DNA of 64,000 nt from the NCBI GenBank assembly GCA_907165135.1, contig OU015568.1, positions 10,610,501 to 10,674,500 on the forward strand, read 5' to 3'. Source of the DNA: Oikopleura dioica (Eukaryota; Chordata; Appendicularia; Copelata; Oikopleuridae). A model generated the notes under the pieces. It saw nothing but the letters and a program-made list of their open reading frames with translations. It had not been told where the DNA came from and did no database searches. The position numbers and the translations under genes are program-made. Of this stretch, positions 11,044 through 22,893 are shown piece by piece (positions within the stretch are counted from its first letter, which is position 1; the number at the start of each line of letters is the position of its first letter).

Positions 11044-12469
11044 TCAATTTGAAAGGTTGTTTTGAACGAATTTGAAAATCTCGATTGCACCAGACGCAGC
11101 ATCACCATCGGCGATTTCCACATTGCTGCCGAGATCTTTGAGAAACGGAATAAAAAGTTTGCACGCGCCACCTGAGAGAATGATTTTCTCGAATAGTGGG
11201 AAGACGAAATGGTCATTTTTGAAACGAAGAAGATTTTTTAGGTTGGCTAGTAACGACTTGACGAGTGAGACAGAAGTTTCGACCGATTTTTGTCCTTGTA
11301 AAAGTGGAAGTTTTCCGTAACCTAAATACTTCAAGTATACTTCGGAAAATGATGAAAAGACCAACCTTCCAAGCCACATCTTTCCGGATAAAGTCGAGCA
11401 TGAGGATAGTCAGGAATTTCGTCTGTATTGACTATTCGCTGAATAGCTTCGTCGACATTTGAGAATTCGACTCCATGCTCTTGAACAAAAGCAGAAAGAA
11501 CATTTCCACCATTCATACTTGCTATAGTGACGAGCGGACTAACTACAAGATAATTTATAAGCCAAGAAGAATGGCTTACATTTTGGGGTCCAAAAACGGA
11601 CGAATCTCGACGGAACCGTTTTCGTTCACCGTCTGTTCCGAAAGAAATGTCATTTGTGCTGACGTTCCAAAGTTGAGAAAGAGAACATTCTTTTCAAGAG
11701 GCATACCAAGGCCAGCAACGGAACACTGATGATCTCCCAGGCCAACGAGAACTTTACAAGCTCCAATTCCGAAAATATTAGACTCCGTGCTAATCGATGT
11801 CTGATCTTTTAGATCCATCGCAACCTCAAGCAGCAGATTGTCTACAGGATCAACTGTCCAGCTTGTTTCTTGAGTCCAACAGCCAAAACTGTGAGCGGTT
11901 TGGGGACTCTTCGAAAGAGATCAGAAATTTGTCTTTTTCAAACTTGATCATCTTTGAGCCCTTGGCATACGAGGTCTGAGAGTCTCCGTCAATCGCGCGA
12001 CGACGTAGTCCATTATTGTTCCTGCAGCGATGGCGGTGGTCAGACAAGATGGATTGTGCTTACGTAGCCAAAGGAGTGTTGCGATCCCATAGCCTGGATG
12101 GAGTCGGCCACCTTTGCTAACATCGTCACAAAACACCTTATATTGATGTCTTTTTTGGATTCCCTTTGATAGCAAGCTGACCTGGGAGCATCGCGTATCT
12201 TCCCATGTTATCAAATTCGTCGTCGGGTTAAAATTCTCATCCCAGGACAAAACTCCATGCATTTGCCCCGTCACCACAACACCAGTTACTTTTTCATTTT
12301 CCAATTTCTCGAAGCATTTGATCAAATTATCGACGATGGTTATTGGATCGATTTCTTTGTGTGACTCGGACTGTACATCTTCCGAGTATGAAATAGGGAA
12401 TGACTGCTTTTCATGGCCTTCAGGGAGGAATTTACAGTTCGTTGTTCCTATGTCTATTCCTACAATCAT
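11044..12469 (-). CDS. SHPK: Sedoheptulokinase (FGGY carbohydrate kinase)
   Basis: Exons 12469-11960, 11908-11580, 11538-11366 and 11321-11044 give 429 aa (human 478). SHPK phosphorylates sedoheptulose to sedoheptulose-7-phosphate, feeding the pentose phosphate pathway. Family features: N-terminal phosphate-binding GIDIGTTNCKF, TGQMHGVLSW, AAGTIMDYVV, GDHQCSVAG with LNFGTSAQ, SMNGGNVLSAF, and LSGGACK near the C terminus; each aligns in order with human SHPK. The junction between exons 1 and 2 restores the conserved frame only with a non-standard donor (GCTCAA, GC-AG). CATTTCAG precedes the start codon. Second gene of the BORA cluster. Confidence 0.9.
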
Positions 12470-12640
12470 TCTGAAATGGAATCATAACAATCAACGAAGA
12501 TATAAGCGCGTATTTTATTTTGTGAAACTGGCAGTAAACTTGTTGTTCATTAGGCACAGTTGGAATGCGTGGAATAGTTAAAGTAAAGAGTGAAAAATCT
12601 AAAGTGTTACAAAATGTAAAATCTAGCCAATTTGTGCTTC

Positions 12641-14930
12641 TCACTTTTCGACCATTTCTTCGACGGATTCAGAGTGAATGATGGGTGTCGGAATGGAGAG
12701 CTGCTTTGCCTCGCTTCTTGATGCTTGATTCGAGTTTGATCCAAAGCCTGAGTCGAGTCCTTCGCCTTGGCTTTTACTCGCGCTTCCTGTCGTGGAGCCG
12801 TCTTGGAAATATTGGTACTCGCTTGCTTCGAAACTAAAGGGACATTTACACCAATAATTATGAGCCTTAATCAACCTGAATCCCCGTGAGTCGCCGTAAA
12901 TGCTGTCCATGCACACATCGCCATCCAAGGCGTGTTCATCATCCTTGATTGCATCCATTCTTTCTTCATTTCCACTGCTTTGAAAATTAGCCTGCGATTG
13001 AATATGTGTCGATTCTGCGTTGCCCGTCTTCCTCGACATCTTATCCTCGCTCTTAATAATCGCCGAAACATCCCAGCTCTGTCCAATCTCCGATTTCATT
13101 GAGCAGTCCAGATTATCATCGTTCAACGAAGAGTTTCTCACTTGTTGTTTATCAGCTTTAGCCTCCTCTAGCGCAGTATCATCGAGGTCAGAGTCGCTCG
13201 ATAAGTTTTCATTCGATTCCATGTCGTCGAAGGTCAAGTGTTTAGAAATTTCAGCCGAGTCAGAGAGCAGACGGCGATGTCTTGAACGAGGCGTGATTGA
13301 TTTTTCATCCTTGGGAATGGGCGAAAGGCAGATATCATCATTTCCAAAAGGCGATCTATTCAATCATCAAATAATGATGGAAAATACGAAGATTTTTACC
13401 TGAAAGGAGAGCAATAAGGCGTTCCATCGAAGACTTCAGGCCCTCCTCCACAAGTTGAGAGGGCACCGGGCGAGGTAGCATTTGAAACTGGTGATATTTT
13501 GATGGGAGAACTGGAGAACTGCTCAGAATTCGGAGTGAAAACTAAAGGAAGATCAGAAGAAGATTTATGAGCTTTTTGTACCTTGTTGATTGGGAGGTGG
13601 ATATCTACTTGGCGATTGAAAGGGCGCAGGGACGATTTCGTCGTCGTCTTCTTCTTCAGACTCGCCTTCGGGTCCTTCAAAAAGCTTTCTTCTTAGTGAG
13701 CTATTAGCGCTGCCCAAACTGGCTTCTCGGGAGGGGGGAATCGTTTGCATCGGTGCACCATGTTTTTCAAGAAATTCGAAAAGGTTAAAATCCGGAGGTA
13801 GTGATGTGTTCGTTTGCGTTGAAGCTTCTTGCGTTAGTTCGTTGCTCAATCTTGAAAATGACTAAAAAAGGGATTAGTTTTTTGTAGGGCTATTGCATCT
13901 TTACTCTTGATTTATTCAGTCTTGATCTGTTGGCGCTTTCATTATGGCCGGTCCAGGGGCTTGTTAGATCCGTCTGCTGGAGCCATTCTTGGCAAGCAGA
14001 TGCATTACGAGTTGAATCTTCATTTGTTATCGTTGATTGATACTGTGAGTCGACTTGCTCGTCTGTAATTGGAACTGGAAAGAGGACGGATCGCTGCTCA
14101 AGAGTCCAGCCGCCATTTTTAACTGAATTAGGGGTGCCAATATTAGAAGCAATTTCCAGAACGCTTGGGGACATCATCACTCCATCCTTCGAACAAGTGT
14201 TTATTTTCAGAATAGGGAAATAAAATGGCTCCACAACCAGTGTAGAAAGCTGAGCCAGGGCTACAATATGAAGCCGCTAAGTTTCATAAAAACGAAGTAA
14301 GGACCCTGACTCAGGGCACTATATAAGCCAACGACTCACGTTTTCGAAAGGATTAACAACGCATCTTGGCGAGACTAAAGGCATGTTCCGTGGATTGGAA
14401 GAATGAGGCCCGGGACTGGAACAGGTAGAGTTGGAAGTGGAAGACTTTCCGCTGGAAGAAATCACCGAGTTCGAGGAGGGCGAAGCGCAGCTAGATGGAG
14501 ATGTAGGTCGCATTCGGCGATTTCGGATTGTCAGAGGCGTGCGTTTTCTACAACTACAGGAAATATTCTTGATTCTACTCTTCTTGATTCTCGGAAATGA
14601 AAACAAAAACAAGTTAGGAAAAGCGCTTTTGAGTGCGATTCACGCGAAACAATAAAAAAATGGATGAAACGAGGCGGCAACAATCGGCAATTTCTGGATG
14701 CGGCGCAGAATTTACGAGAATTAAAGACCCAGCCCAATTCTCAATATTGGCTCAAGAAGAGCGAGAAATAAAAGTAAACGGAGATGAACTTGGAATGTTG
14801 CCAGTCAGAAATAATTTTTAAATGATTCGGAGCGGCTGAGTTTTTACCTGTTCGGCGTCGATGGAGTTTTCGCAAACTGGGTTGTTTCTTCATTCTCGTA
14901 AATAGTCTCTGGGAGAGAATTTTCATCCAT
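12641..14930 (-). CDS. BORA: Protein aurora borealis (Aurora A / Plk1 activator)
   Basis: Seven exons: 14930-14848, 14547-14340, 14186-13905, 13861-13582, 13541-13400, 13355-12876, 12833-12641. The product is 555 aa (human 559). Bora, once phosphorylated by cyclin-CDK1, lets Aurora A activate Plk1 at mitotic entry. The conserved core is clear: VVNPFE at residues 92-96, an SPSVLE segment at about 103, then TPNS...WTLEQRSVLFPVPITDEQ, matching human NPFE / SPSVF / FRWSIDQ; GTPYCSPF follows before the Ser-rich, acidic C-terminal half. DSGFGS at 519-524 matches a beta-TrCP degron at the same relative place as in human Bora. TTATTTTAG lies just before the start. First gene of the cluster. Confidence 0.9.
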
Positions 14931-16520
14931 CGACGTCTAAAATAAATTTCCATCAAAAACAGAGCCCTGAGCCAAATCAAACTTAACAAATTTAAAAACC
15001 AAGTTCAGTATTCTCTTTTCAATAAGAAGAAGATATATATTTTTATTAATAGTTTCAAATTGAAAGCGAATTTCTCGTTCAAGCGCATTTTTCTCTACTT
15101 AAAACCCAGTACAGTGAGCGTTACTGTGTACACTGCTGCAAAAGCCAATCAATAATCCTTTTAAAATACAGTTAAACAATCAATTCGGCTAATTTTCCGC
15201 TCTTATCCCAATTTTCAGCTTGCAACGTCTCTTAATTTTCCGTTTTAGCCGTATTCCTTGATTTCTTGAGACATTCGGGAGTCAAAATAAAGGGCGCCTT
15301 TCTTTTCAAGTTCGTTGGATTTCCCGATTCGGCCAATCAACGCGGCGAGAATATTCTCCAGGGAGGATTTGAAAAAAGTTCGTCTAACGAACGAGCGCGA
15401 AATTATTTTTAAAACAAATATTTTATCTTCGAATGCAAACTTTGTTTTTCAAATTCGTAAATGAAAGATCAATTAGAACTGACTGATTTTCGTTTTAATT
15501 TCGATTACTATTTAACTACTTTAGCTGCTGATTTTACTTGAATCCGCAAGCGTCTTCTTGTTTTCTCAGCAGCAATTCCAGTTAAATACCAGTCAGTACA
15601 AGATGTAGTTAAAAATTACCGGTTCATGTTGCTTCCAAAAGACCATCTCGCAATTTTAAAGCTCTATTCCTCGTCGACTAAACTCTAAGATCTTTCTTCC
15701 AATAGCTATCTGCCAATTGCGAATAAAAAGGTCATTTTAGCGCGTCGCGTTTATTTCTGGCGAAAAATAACGTTTCGCGGAAGCTGCTCGCTGGTTTTGA
15801 AAGGAAGTGATTTGGAAAAAAACTCAACTGAAATTTTAAAGATATGATCGCGGCCAGATCGACCCACTCCGCTCCTCGCGTGCTTCATTTTTTGCTGTTT
15901 GCCTTTTTGGAACTATTAATAAGATGCTTCATTTTTGATAGACAAGAAAGTTTAATTTTATAAACTGAAATATATATTTATTCATAAAGGTATCAACAGT
16001 CTTGGTTGACTTTTCGCGTTGACGAGTATTTTTTATATTTGATATTGAGAAATATGCATTTTATTTTGTGGAGAAATGATTTCTTTCTTTTCTTTGTTGC
16101 ATATTTCCCGAATAAGAATTTTACAGGAAAGCAGACTTTTTTCGGGGTTGAAAGTTTTGTGTTGGCAGTAAAAACAAAAACGCGGGAACTTAGATTACAT
16201 CAAGGAGGACAGGGAGAAGAGCTAGAATTCTGAATTCGCGAAAGCATGAACTATTCAAGTAGATGTTAAATTGGATTTGGATTTGGTAAAGTTTAAACTG
16301 GAAGAAGATAAATTTTAAATTTGAAGAGTTTTGGAGGGAACGGGAGCAAATAAACGCACGAATTAGCGCCACCACGTGACGCGAAAAATGAGAAATTGAC
16401 TGGCACACAATGAAGGTGGAGAAAAGGGAGATTATGCGTAAAGGCCGCGGAAGGTAAAACTTTGAATTTTTGTTCTGGAAAAAGAAGGGATCGAGGTTCG
16501 CTTTTTACATTAGATAATAA
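14931..16520. other. Non-coding region between PRDM10-like gene and BORA
   Basis: About 1.6 kb, AT-rich, with many stops in all frames and no exon chain I could build. It should contain the promoter of the BORA cluster and the 3' UTR of the PRDM10-like gene; no specific element was identified. Confidence 0.5.
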
Positions 16521-19500
16521 TTAGACGACTTCGCCGTTGGTCACGATGTACTGGGGCTGTTGGCTGTTCGTCGATGACGCCAAAGTGTAGCACTTAAAAG
16601 TTGTGTCAGTTTAGTATTGTTTGCGTTCATGTATACTTACAGGAAATGCCTGCCCGTTGTGCTCAATGAAAAACTGAGCGGGTTGACTCGTCGGAGCTTG
16701 CTGAATCGAGCAGAAGTCGACTGTAGTTGGCGCAGAAGCTTTGGGAAGTATTTTCTTCCCCTGTTGCCGATCGCGCTATTGGCGATCCTTGACGAAGCGC
16801 GAGTTTTGCGTTGATTTCCCCGCTTTCTCCTCGTCGGAACAACTGGCTGCGGTGCCAACACTGGCGCTTGGATGGTCTGGATTTGCTGCGTTGGGAGGGC
16901 CAGAGCGTGCCCAGAATTCATCATCAATGTACCGAGATCGTTGCGGTTCGAAATGAGTACAATTTGGCCATTTGGTTGTTGAATTACTTGGCCGATGACG
17001 GTTTGAGTCGCTGGAGCTTCATGAATTTGGATCTTAGCCGGCACTTGTTGGGGGTTTTGCTCGACGAAGATTGTCGACGACTGTGAGTAGACAACGCTAC
17101 TGTGACCTGAAACCGACATTTAGAACTTGTTATTGAAAAAGAAACTTACTGGAGTTGCTTGTTTCAAATTGAACTTGAGGATCATGACTATCGGACATCG
17201 TCTTGTTCGAAAGGCCAGATTGGTCCGAAAAGCTGAGATGCGGAAAGGCAGAGTTGAATTTTTTTGTCGGAAGAAATCGAGTCCTCGAGGGACGATTCAT
17301 TCAGTGCACTGTTGAACGCTTGCGAGAGAAGATCATCGCGAGATGTTCTTTGTGGAGATGGAGCTCGCAAAACAGGCTGATCGGATCCGGAACCGTTTTC
17401 CACGTCTTCTAGCGGATCGAAGTTCGGACCGAACGTGAAGCCTGGTGGAGCTGATTGCGCCGAGTCTTCTTCGATTAAATTGTCCGACATTAGACTTTGA
17501 AACGAATGAGTAATTTAAGAAAATGGTGCTTAGTTTACCTGATTCCATTGAATGTTGCATTCCTTGCTCTTGGATTCGTTAGGAAATCCGTCGAGACAGG
17601 TTGATGGCAATCTAGTGATATCAATGACGAACTTGTTGGAGCAGTTAGTTGATGATGGTTCTGCGAATTTGAGTGATGAGAGCTGGAATTTGAATTTGAG
17701 GTCTCTTCTATCACCCTGAAGTCGGGCGTGCTCGTGCTCTGAAAATCATGATAAAAAATAATTTAGTTATTGTTGATTACATGAGCGCTCCATTGAATGA
17801 AAGCAGAATTCGGATTCGCTGGCATTGATTGACTGTTAAGTGTGTCCTGCACCAAGCTCTGTTCCAATATCTCCGTCTTGCAGATTTCGGACGTTGGCGT
17901 CGTAATTGCTCGGAAGGGAATGCCGCTATCGGAATGGCCATTCGGCGTTGAGGCGGTGATTTGCGTCGAGTTATGCAATGGCACTGGTTGATGCGGCGTT
18001 GTTGGAGTGATGTCGGACATGAAACTGCCCAGGCTATGCCGGGTGTCCTCGTCGTTGATGGGAAGATCGATCCAGTTTTGATGGCTGGGGGTACTGTGAG
18101 AAACAGCACTGGCAGTAGTTTTCTCCGGAAAAGGGTTCCCAAACGATTGTTCTATGATTCATTAACTTTTTGCTACAATCATAGACACTTACCAGGATCT
18201 TTGGGCTTTTCAGGCAGTGGATTTCCGCCATTCGCTTCGGTCTCCCGCTTCTGAGTTTCCCGTGCCTTCCACTTTTGATATTTGTATGGAATTGGCTTGT
18301 CTTTGTGTTTGTCTATAAAAAAAAGATCAGCAAAATATTCTCAAGAGGGATTACACCACCTTTACAATGCTTGAGTAACTTTGTCCTGTGCGCGTATTCC
18401 ATTACACAATATGGGCATTTATGTGGGATTTTTTGCGTTTTCTTCACTACACTTACCATCGCCACTTCTTTATCCGCTATCAGGAGCGTTGGAGGAAGTT
18501 CCCTGGGAGCGATTAAGAACCAGCGAGTAAAATGGAAGTGGATACCTATTTGGATGGCACTTTTGAATGTGCTCGCGCCGCTTCCCCGAGGATAAATACT
18601 TTCTGTCACAATATGGACACATCCAATTTTTTTCTTCCTCGAACATTTCGACTTTCAATACTTTACACTTGGAGATGTCCATTTCGGGGTGACATTTCGT
18701 TATATGCAGTATTAGCATTCCTCGCTAAAATACCAATTTCGACCTTGCTCAAAACGCTAGAATCTTACCTTCATAAAGCCTGTTCTACAACCAGGACAGG
18801 GGTACTTATAATTTAAACAGCCATTTGAAGGCGGCCTTTTTCGATGCTTCTCGGTCATGTGACGGTTGAGATGCTCTTCACTCGCAAATCTACTTGGACA
18901 AGATTCGCATAAGTACTGAGGGCCCTAAAAGACGTGTGGAATCATGAAAATCGGAAGGAAATCAACCTCATGTGGCTCTGTGTGTTGAGTCATGTGGATG
19001 AGCATCTTCTTATTCGTCGGAAACTCCTGATCGCATTGCGTACAAGAAAAGCTCTTTCTCGTTTGCTTAGGCTTTGAAGGCGCAGGGCTTTGCTCAACTG
19101 TTGGCTCAGGGAGAGGGCATGAAACGGGGCATTCTTCGTCGAGCAAGACGACGTGACGATCCTCAGTCAAAGCCGTCTTCACGACTTCCTCGTTCTCAGG
19201 AGTTTCATCGCTTTTCAGAACTAGCTCGACTGTTTTTTCGTTTTCTTGGTCGACAGATGCCGTGAGTATTTGCGATGACATGGGAGGGCTAAATGAGGTC
19301 ACCTTCAAAGTCAACTGAGGTCACTTTTACCATATCGAAGGCGGAGTAGGCGAAAGAGTCAGGAAACTGAGATTTTGATTTGGCGAGTTGTTCTGTGGCA
19401 GTGAAGAAGAAGTAACTGTATTATCGGTGTTTAAGTTATCAGTGCTTGTTGGTTGTTTATAGGCCGTCGGAGGAGACGGGAGGCTCGTTTCTTGGAAGTG

Positions 19501-19536
19501 GAAAACGCGTTTTTTCGGTGGCACCATGGCGCTCAT
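16521..19536 (-). CDS. PRDM10-like C2H2 zinc-finger transcription factor, no PR domain seen
   Basis: Thirteen exons reconstruct to 816 aa: 19536-19331, 19288-18967, 18924-18769, 18724-18546, 18502-18360, 18312-18193, 18151-17781, 17738-17539, 17494-17294, 17232-17150, 17106-16844, 16775-16641, 16592-16521. Five C2H2 fingers lie at about residues 140-300 (FSCTQCDQ..., YLCESCPS..., YPCPGCRT..., WMCPYCDR..., HKCPYCVM...). The fourth finger and the following KCHPNRELPPTL resemble PRDM10 (SKRKAHILKNHPGAELPP). Downstream comes a long Ser/Thr/Pro-rich tail and a Gln-rich stretch (GQVIQQPNGQIVLIS), as in PRDM10 activation regions. It would act in the nucleus. The acceptor TTTCTAG lies 9 nt before the start, so the PR domain, if any, would need further upstream exons. 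The 16843-16776 intron is the least certain. Confidence 0.78.
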
Positions 19537-19860
19537 TTCTGCGCTAGAAACATTTTAGAGTCTTGTTCAGCAGAAGAGTCAGGCACATACAGACATCTCT
19601 TTCCTAAAGAATCACGTGATGAGTTTGTGCCAGGCCGGGTTGGAGAAGTTTTGGCCATCTGTGGGAGGAATACTCAAGATCGAGAAATCTACATTGATTT
19701 GCTCATCGAGTCTTGTCTTTGCTAATTATTGAGCTTGTTCCGATCCGATTTCAATCGCAGTATCTGTTCTGAAGAAAGGATGGTGAGGAGAAGGCCTTTA
19801 TACTGTGTAATGGCAGTGAAAACAAAAAGGGGCAGGTGATAATGTGGGAATGAGCGAAGT
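19537..19860. other. Spacer between MUS81 stop and PRDM10-like start
   Basis: About 320 bp on the same strand. A minus-strand frame beginning ATGGCCAAAACTTC near 19658 could be a short upstream exon but ends at a stop overlapping the acceptor; I see no supported gene. Confidence 0.4.
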
Positions 19861-22020
19861 CTAATAGTGAGCTTTGAAAAATATGGTGAGTTGCTTTTTC
19901 ATCGCGGGAGTGAGATAATTCTTGTCGCGGACGACTCCTTCGATGCCGTGTTTCAGGTTGTGAAGGTGCCCGACGTCCTCAGCGAGTTTGACTGCTTTGG
20001 AGAGGGTCATGCCATGGAAGCACTGGAATAGATTGATCATCTGCTCATGCTTTGTATGAGGCTTTCTACGTTCAGCAGCAGCCTGCAGTTCCCCAAGAGC
20101 GATGTCATCTTTCTGTGACTCTTTGAAATTTTTGATGTGTTTTGCCATTTCGCGGAGCATGGCGCAAGTTTCTGTCATTGATTCTGTAAACACAAGCTTG
20201 AAGTGATTGTAGAAAGCGATGTTGGCGATGCCTTGGGTGACAGTCGAAAAAGGCATGTGACCTGTGTGGCGCTTGTATTCTAGCAAGAGTTTTTAGAGGG
20301 AAAATGGAACGGGAAAATCACCAATGAGGAAAAAGGGAGTGTAAGTGGCAGTTTGATTCAGCCTTTTTTTCTGGTCTTTATATCTGTTGTCTTTGATCGA
20401 TGCGGCGAGATCATCGATTCGCTTTCTTTCAACTGAAATAAAAGAAATTACCGTAAGTTAATCGAGCTCTGCATACAGCAAGGAGCAGCATCGATTATTC
20501 AATTGCCAATCATCGGGATCACAATACTATTCAAGCAACCTTGAGTAGCAGTGATTGAATTTGCCTATCACAAACTAATAAATCTATTTCTAAATTTTAG
20601 TGGATTCTTTGAAAATATCTTTGACAGGAAAATATTACTCACGCATGATAGTTACAACATCCCCGCGGCAAAAGCAGAAATCCGAAATTGCTAGTGTTCT
20701 TAATTCACGGTTGAAATTGCATGTTTGTAAGGATTCGTAGAAGTGCATACAATACACGACATCAGACTTATTTTTAAAACAACAAATTTTTCTCAGCAAA
20801 TAACTTGTGCATTGAAATTCATCAAAATCTCAACGATTTCAACCCTTTCCTGTGATTGAAAATAAACTCATTCTGTGGAATCTTCTCTAAAATCCATTTG
20901 CTCACTTTATCCTCATTATAAAAAAGCGCTTACCAAGCATTTCCTTGAGCTTCTTTTTCCCACGTCCAACGCCACTTATTTCGCGATTATCCACAACAAG
21001 TGTTACTTCTGGACCAAAAATACCCTTAGACCCAGAGTTCGAATGGGTTGGCTGAGTGAAATTCTGGGTCATGGGCTGGGTTGGCCCGACAAGGTCTTTT
21101 GGGGCGGTGAACTTCTTTGGGGCTCGCTTGGGTGCGGGTGGCTAGGGGCTTGTTTACTCATTTTGAAAGAAACGTAAAGATACACTATTTTCGTGGAAAT
21201 AAAGGTCAATAGAAGACTCACCTGGAGTAAATTATCATGGACGTCGACCCATGACTGGGGGATGTCCCCAACGATCTGGGCAAGCTTTGCTTTCTCAAAT
21301 TAGGTTGCTAATCTATAAAACATACATCTATTATTATCTCTTGATATCTTTTGATTATAAAGATTGAGTGAAAAAAACAACCCGTGCCGATATTTTATGT
21401 TCCTCAGCAAACTGTCTGTGCAACTCGTCAACTTCGGCGCAAATCTTGTCGCCAAAACCGTCCAAAACGACCAGCTCTTTCGCCGTCATGAACGGAATCG
21501 GGTACTTCTTTATGCTCCTCAAGCATTTTGTGTAGGTCGAGGCGAAGTTTTTGTTTCCTAAAAAGTTTGTTTTTCTTCGATTTTGGAAAAAGTTTACGGC
21601 AGCGAAAGAATCCGCCGAACTCGGTTGACCATCTGATTATCTCCACAAGAGTAATAAGAGCTAACTCGACCGAAAAAAATCTTCTTCAAATTTCAGAACC
21701 AGTCAATATTTTCCATATTTATAAGATACATGAATGTCAGTTTATTATAAATAAACTAATCTATATCGCCAAAAGCTTCAATAAATATAGGTTTTTAACC
21801 ATTGCAAATTGTAATTTATTGATAAATTCACTTTTCTAATAACGACTAATAATTATTATTGATTTATTATTGAATAATATTAATTACTATTATAAATAAT
21901 TCCTTGGCTCCAATTTTAACATAATAAAGGGCCCGTTTTTAATCATTTTGAACCTTTCTCTTCAGCGTCCTTTTTGAGCTGGAGGAGGTATTCGACCCAG
22001 AGAGCATTTGGAGACTCCAT
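19861..22020 (-). CDS. MUS81: MUS81 structure-specific endonuclease subunit
   Basis: Eight exons (22020-21954, 21557-21382, 21293-21222, 21141-20935, 20849-20805, 20766-20643, 20432-20322, 20279-19861) give 406 aa (human 551). With EME1/2, MUS81 cuts branched DNA at stalled forks and recombination intermediates in the nucleus. The N terminus matches the helix-hairpin-helix region (NALWVEYLLQLKKDAEEKG; then YTKCLRSIKKYPIPF and LDGFGDKICAEVDE). The ERCC4 nuclease follows: LVVDNRE, then GDVVTIMLERKRIDDL containing the catalytic ERKxxxD, then KDQKKRL and a C-terminal helical region. The linker usual in MUS81 between GD and ERK is absent, so the loop is as short as in XPF. The exon 4/5 junction needs a GG-AG (or GT-GG) intron to stay open. 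CCAATTTAG precedes the start. Confidence 0.9.
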
Positions 22021-22893
22021 TTTATTTTTTCTAAATTGGTTCTTTCTCAAAAGAGCTCAGAGTGGTTCGATCTGGAGCAGAGCTTGTGGCGCAAACTGGT
22101 CTAGCAGCCAATCAACGCGCCCCTTTTCTGAATGCATTACGTAACGCAAAAAATTCATCCCTTTTTTCACTTTCTAGAGCTGCGACCAATCACATGCAGT
22201 ACACGCCCAGATTCTAGAGAATTCATAAAACAAGAAAATTGCCGTTATGAATGAAAATCGTGAATTTTCGACGCTTCGTTGTTGATTTCAATTTTCGAAG
22301 CGAAAAACAAGAAAAAATTTTTGACGCTCGGATGAATTTTAAAGAAATTGGCGGAGCGCGAAGATCGAGGGTCTAATCCTTTTCTAACTCTCTCTCACGG
22401 AATTTTTCTATTCAATGAATTTTCTTTCATCTTTTTTTTCTGCCCTTCAATGACCTTTCAATTTCAATCAGTTTCGAGTATCTAATCCCTCAATTATTTC
22501 CTAAATTCTAGATTTGGCTCTTTCCTTTGAACGAGTCACAACTTTTGAATGGAACTTGGCTCCGCAACCTGGTTAGAAAACCTGAGTCAGGGTCCGAAAG
22601 CGCTTTTTTTATCTATTCGGCACGGAAAAAAGCCGCTTTCAGACCCTGACTCAGGTATTCTGTATAGGTCGGTAACTCAGGTCTTTGACTAACTTAAAAT
22701 TATCTAACAAAATAAACACTCCCCCTTTTGATTACTCGGGTTAAAGTTCTTTCGGAGCGTTATTTAGAAAAGTAATATTTATTTTTGCATTTGGACGATT
22801 TGTTCAAATATTGACCCTCTGTTTGCCACAGTTCTCTTTCTCCGCTCTGAAATTCTTCCTTTGAAAAACTCTTGTTTTTGTAGATAAGTGAAG
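22021..22893. promoter_or_regulatory. Shared upstream region of MUS81 (minus) and MCCC1 (plus)
   Basis: The two genes are head to head with 873 bp between start codons, so both promoters lie here. The only clear structure is a foldback at 22581-22655 (separate entry). No TATA box was found. Confidence 0.5.
22581..22655. repeat. Foldback element with CCTGAGTCAGGGTC arms
   Basis: Arms of about 29 bp: CCTGAGTCAGGGTCCGAAAG at 22581 and, in reverse complement from 22655, CCTGAGTCAGGGTCTGAAAG, with about three mismatches over the arms and a 16-bp loop. The same core occurs inside a BORA intron at 14302-14317 (GACCCTGACTCAGGGC), suggesting a dispersed short repeat. No convincing target duplication. 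Confidence 0.7.

Noticed and set aside
17233-17293. Apparent non-canonical intron in the PRDM10-like gene
   Set aside because: A closer look found a GT donor at GAATC|GTCCCTC in the correct phase, so the intron is ordinary GT-AG.
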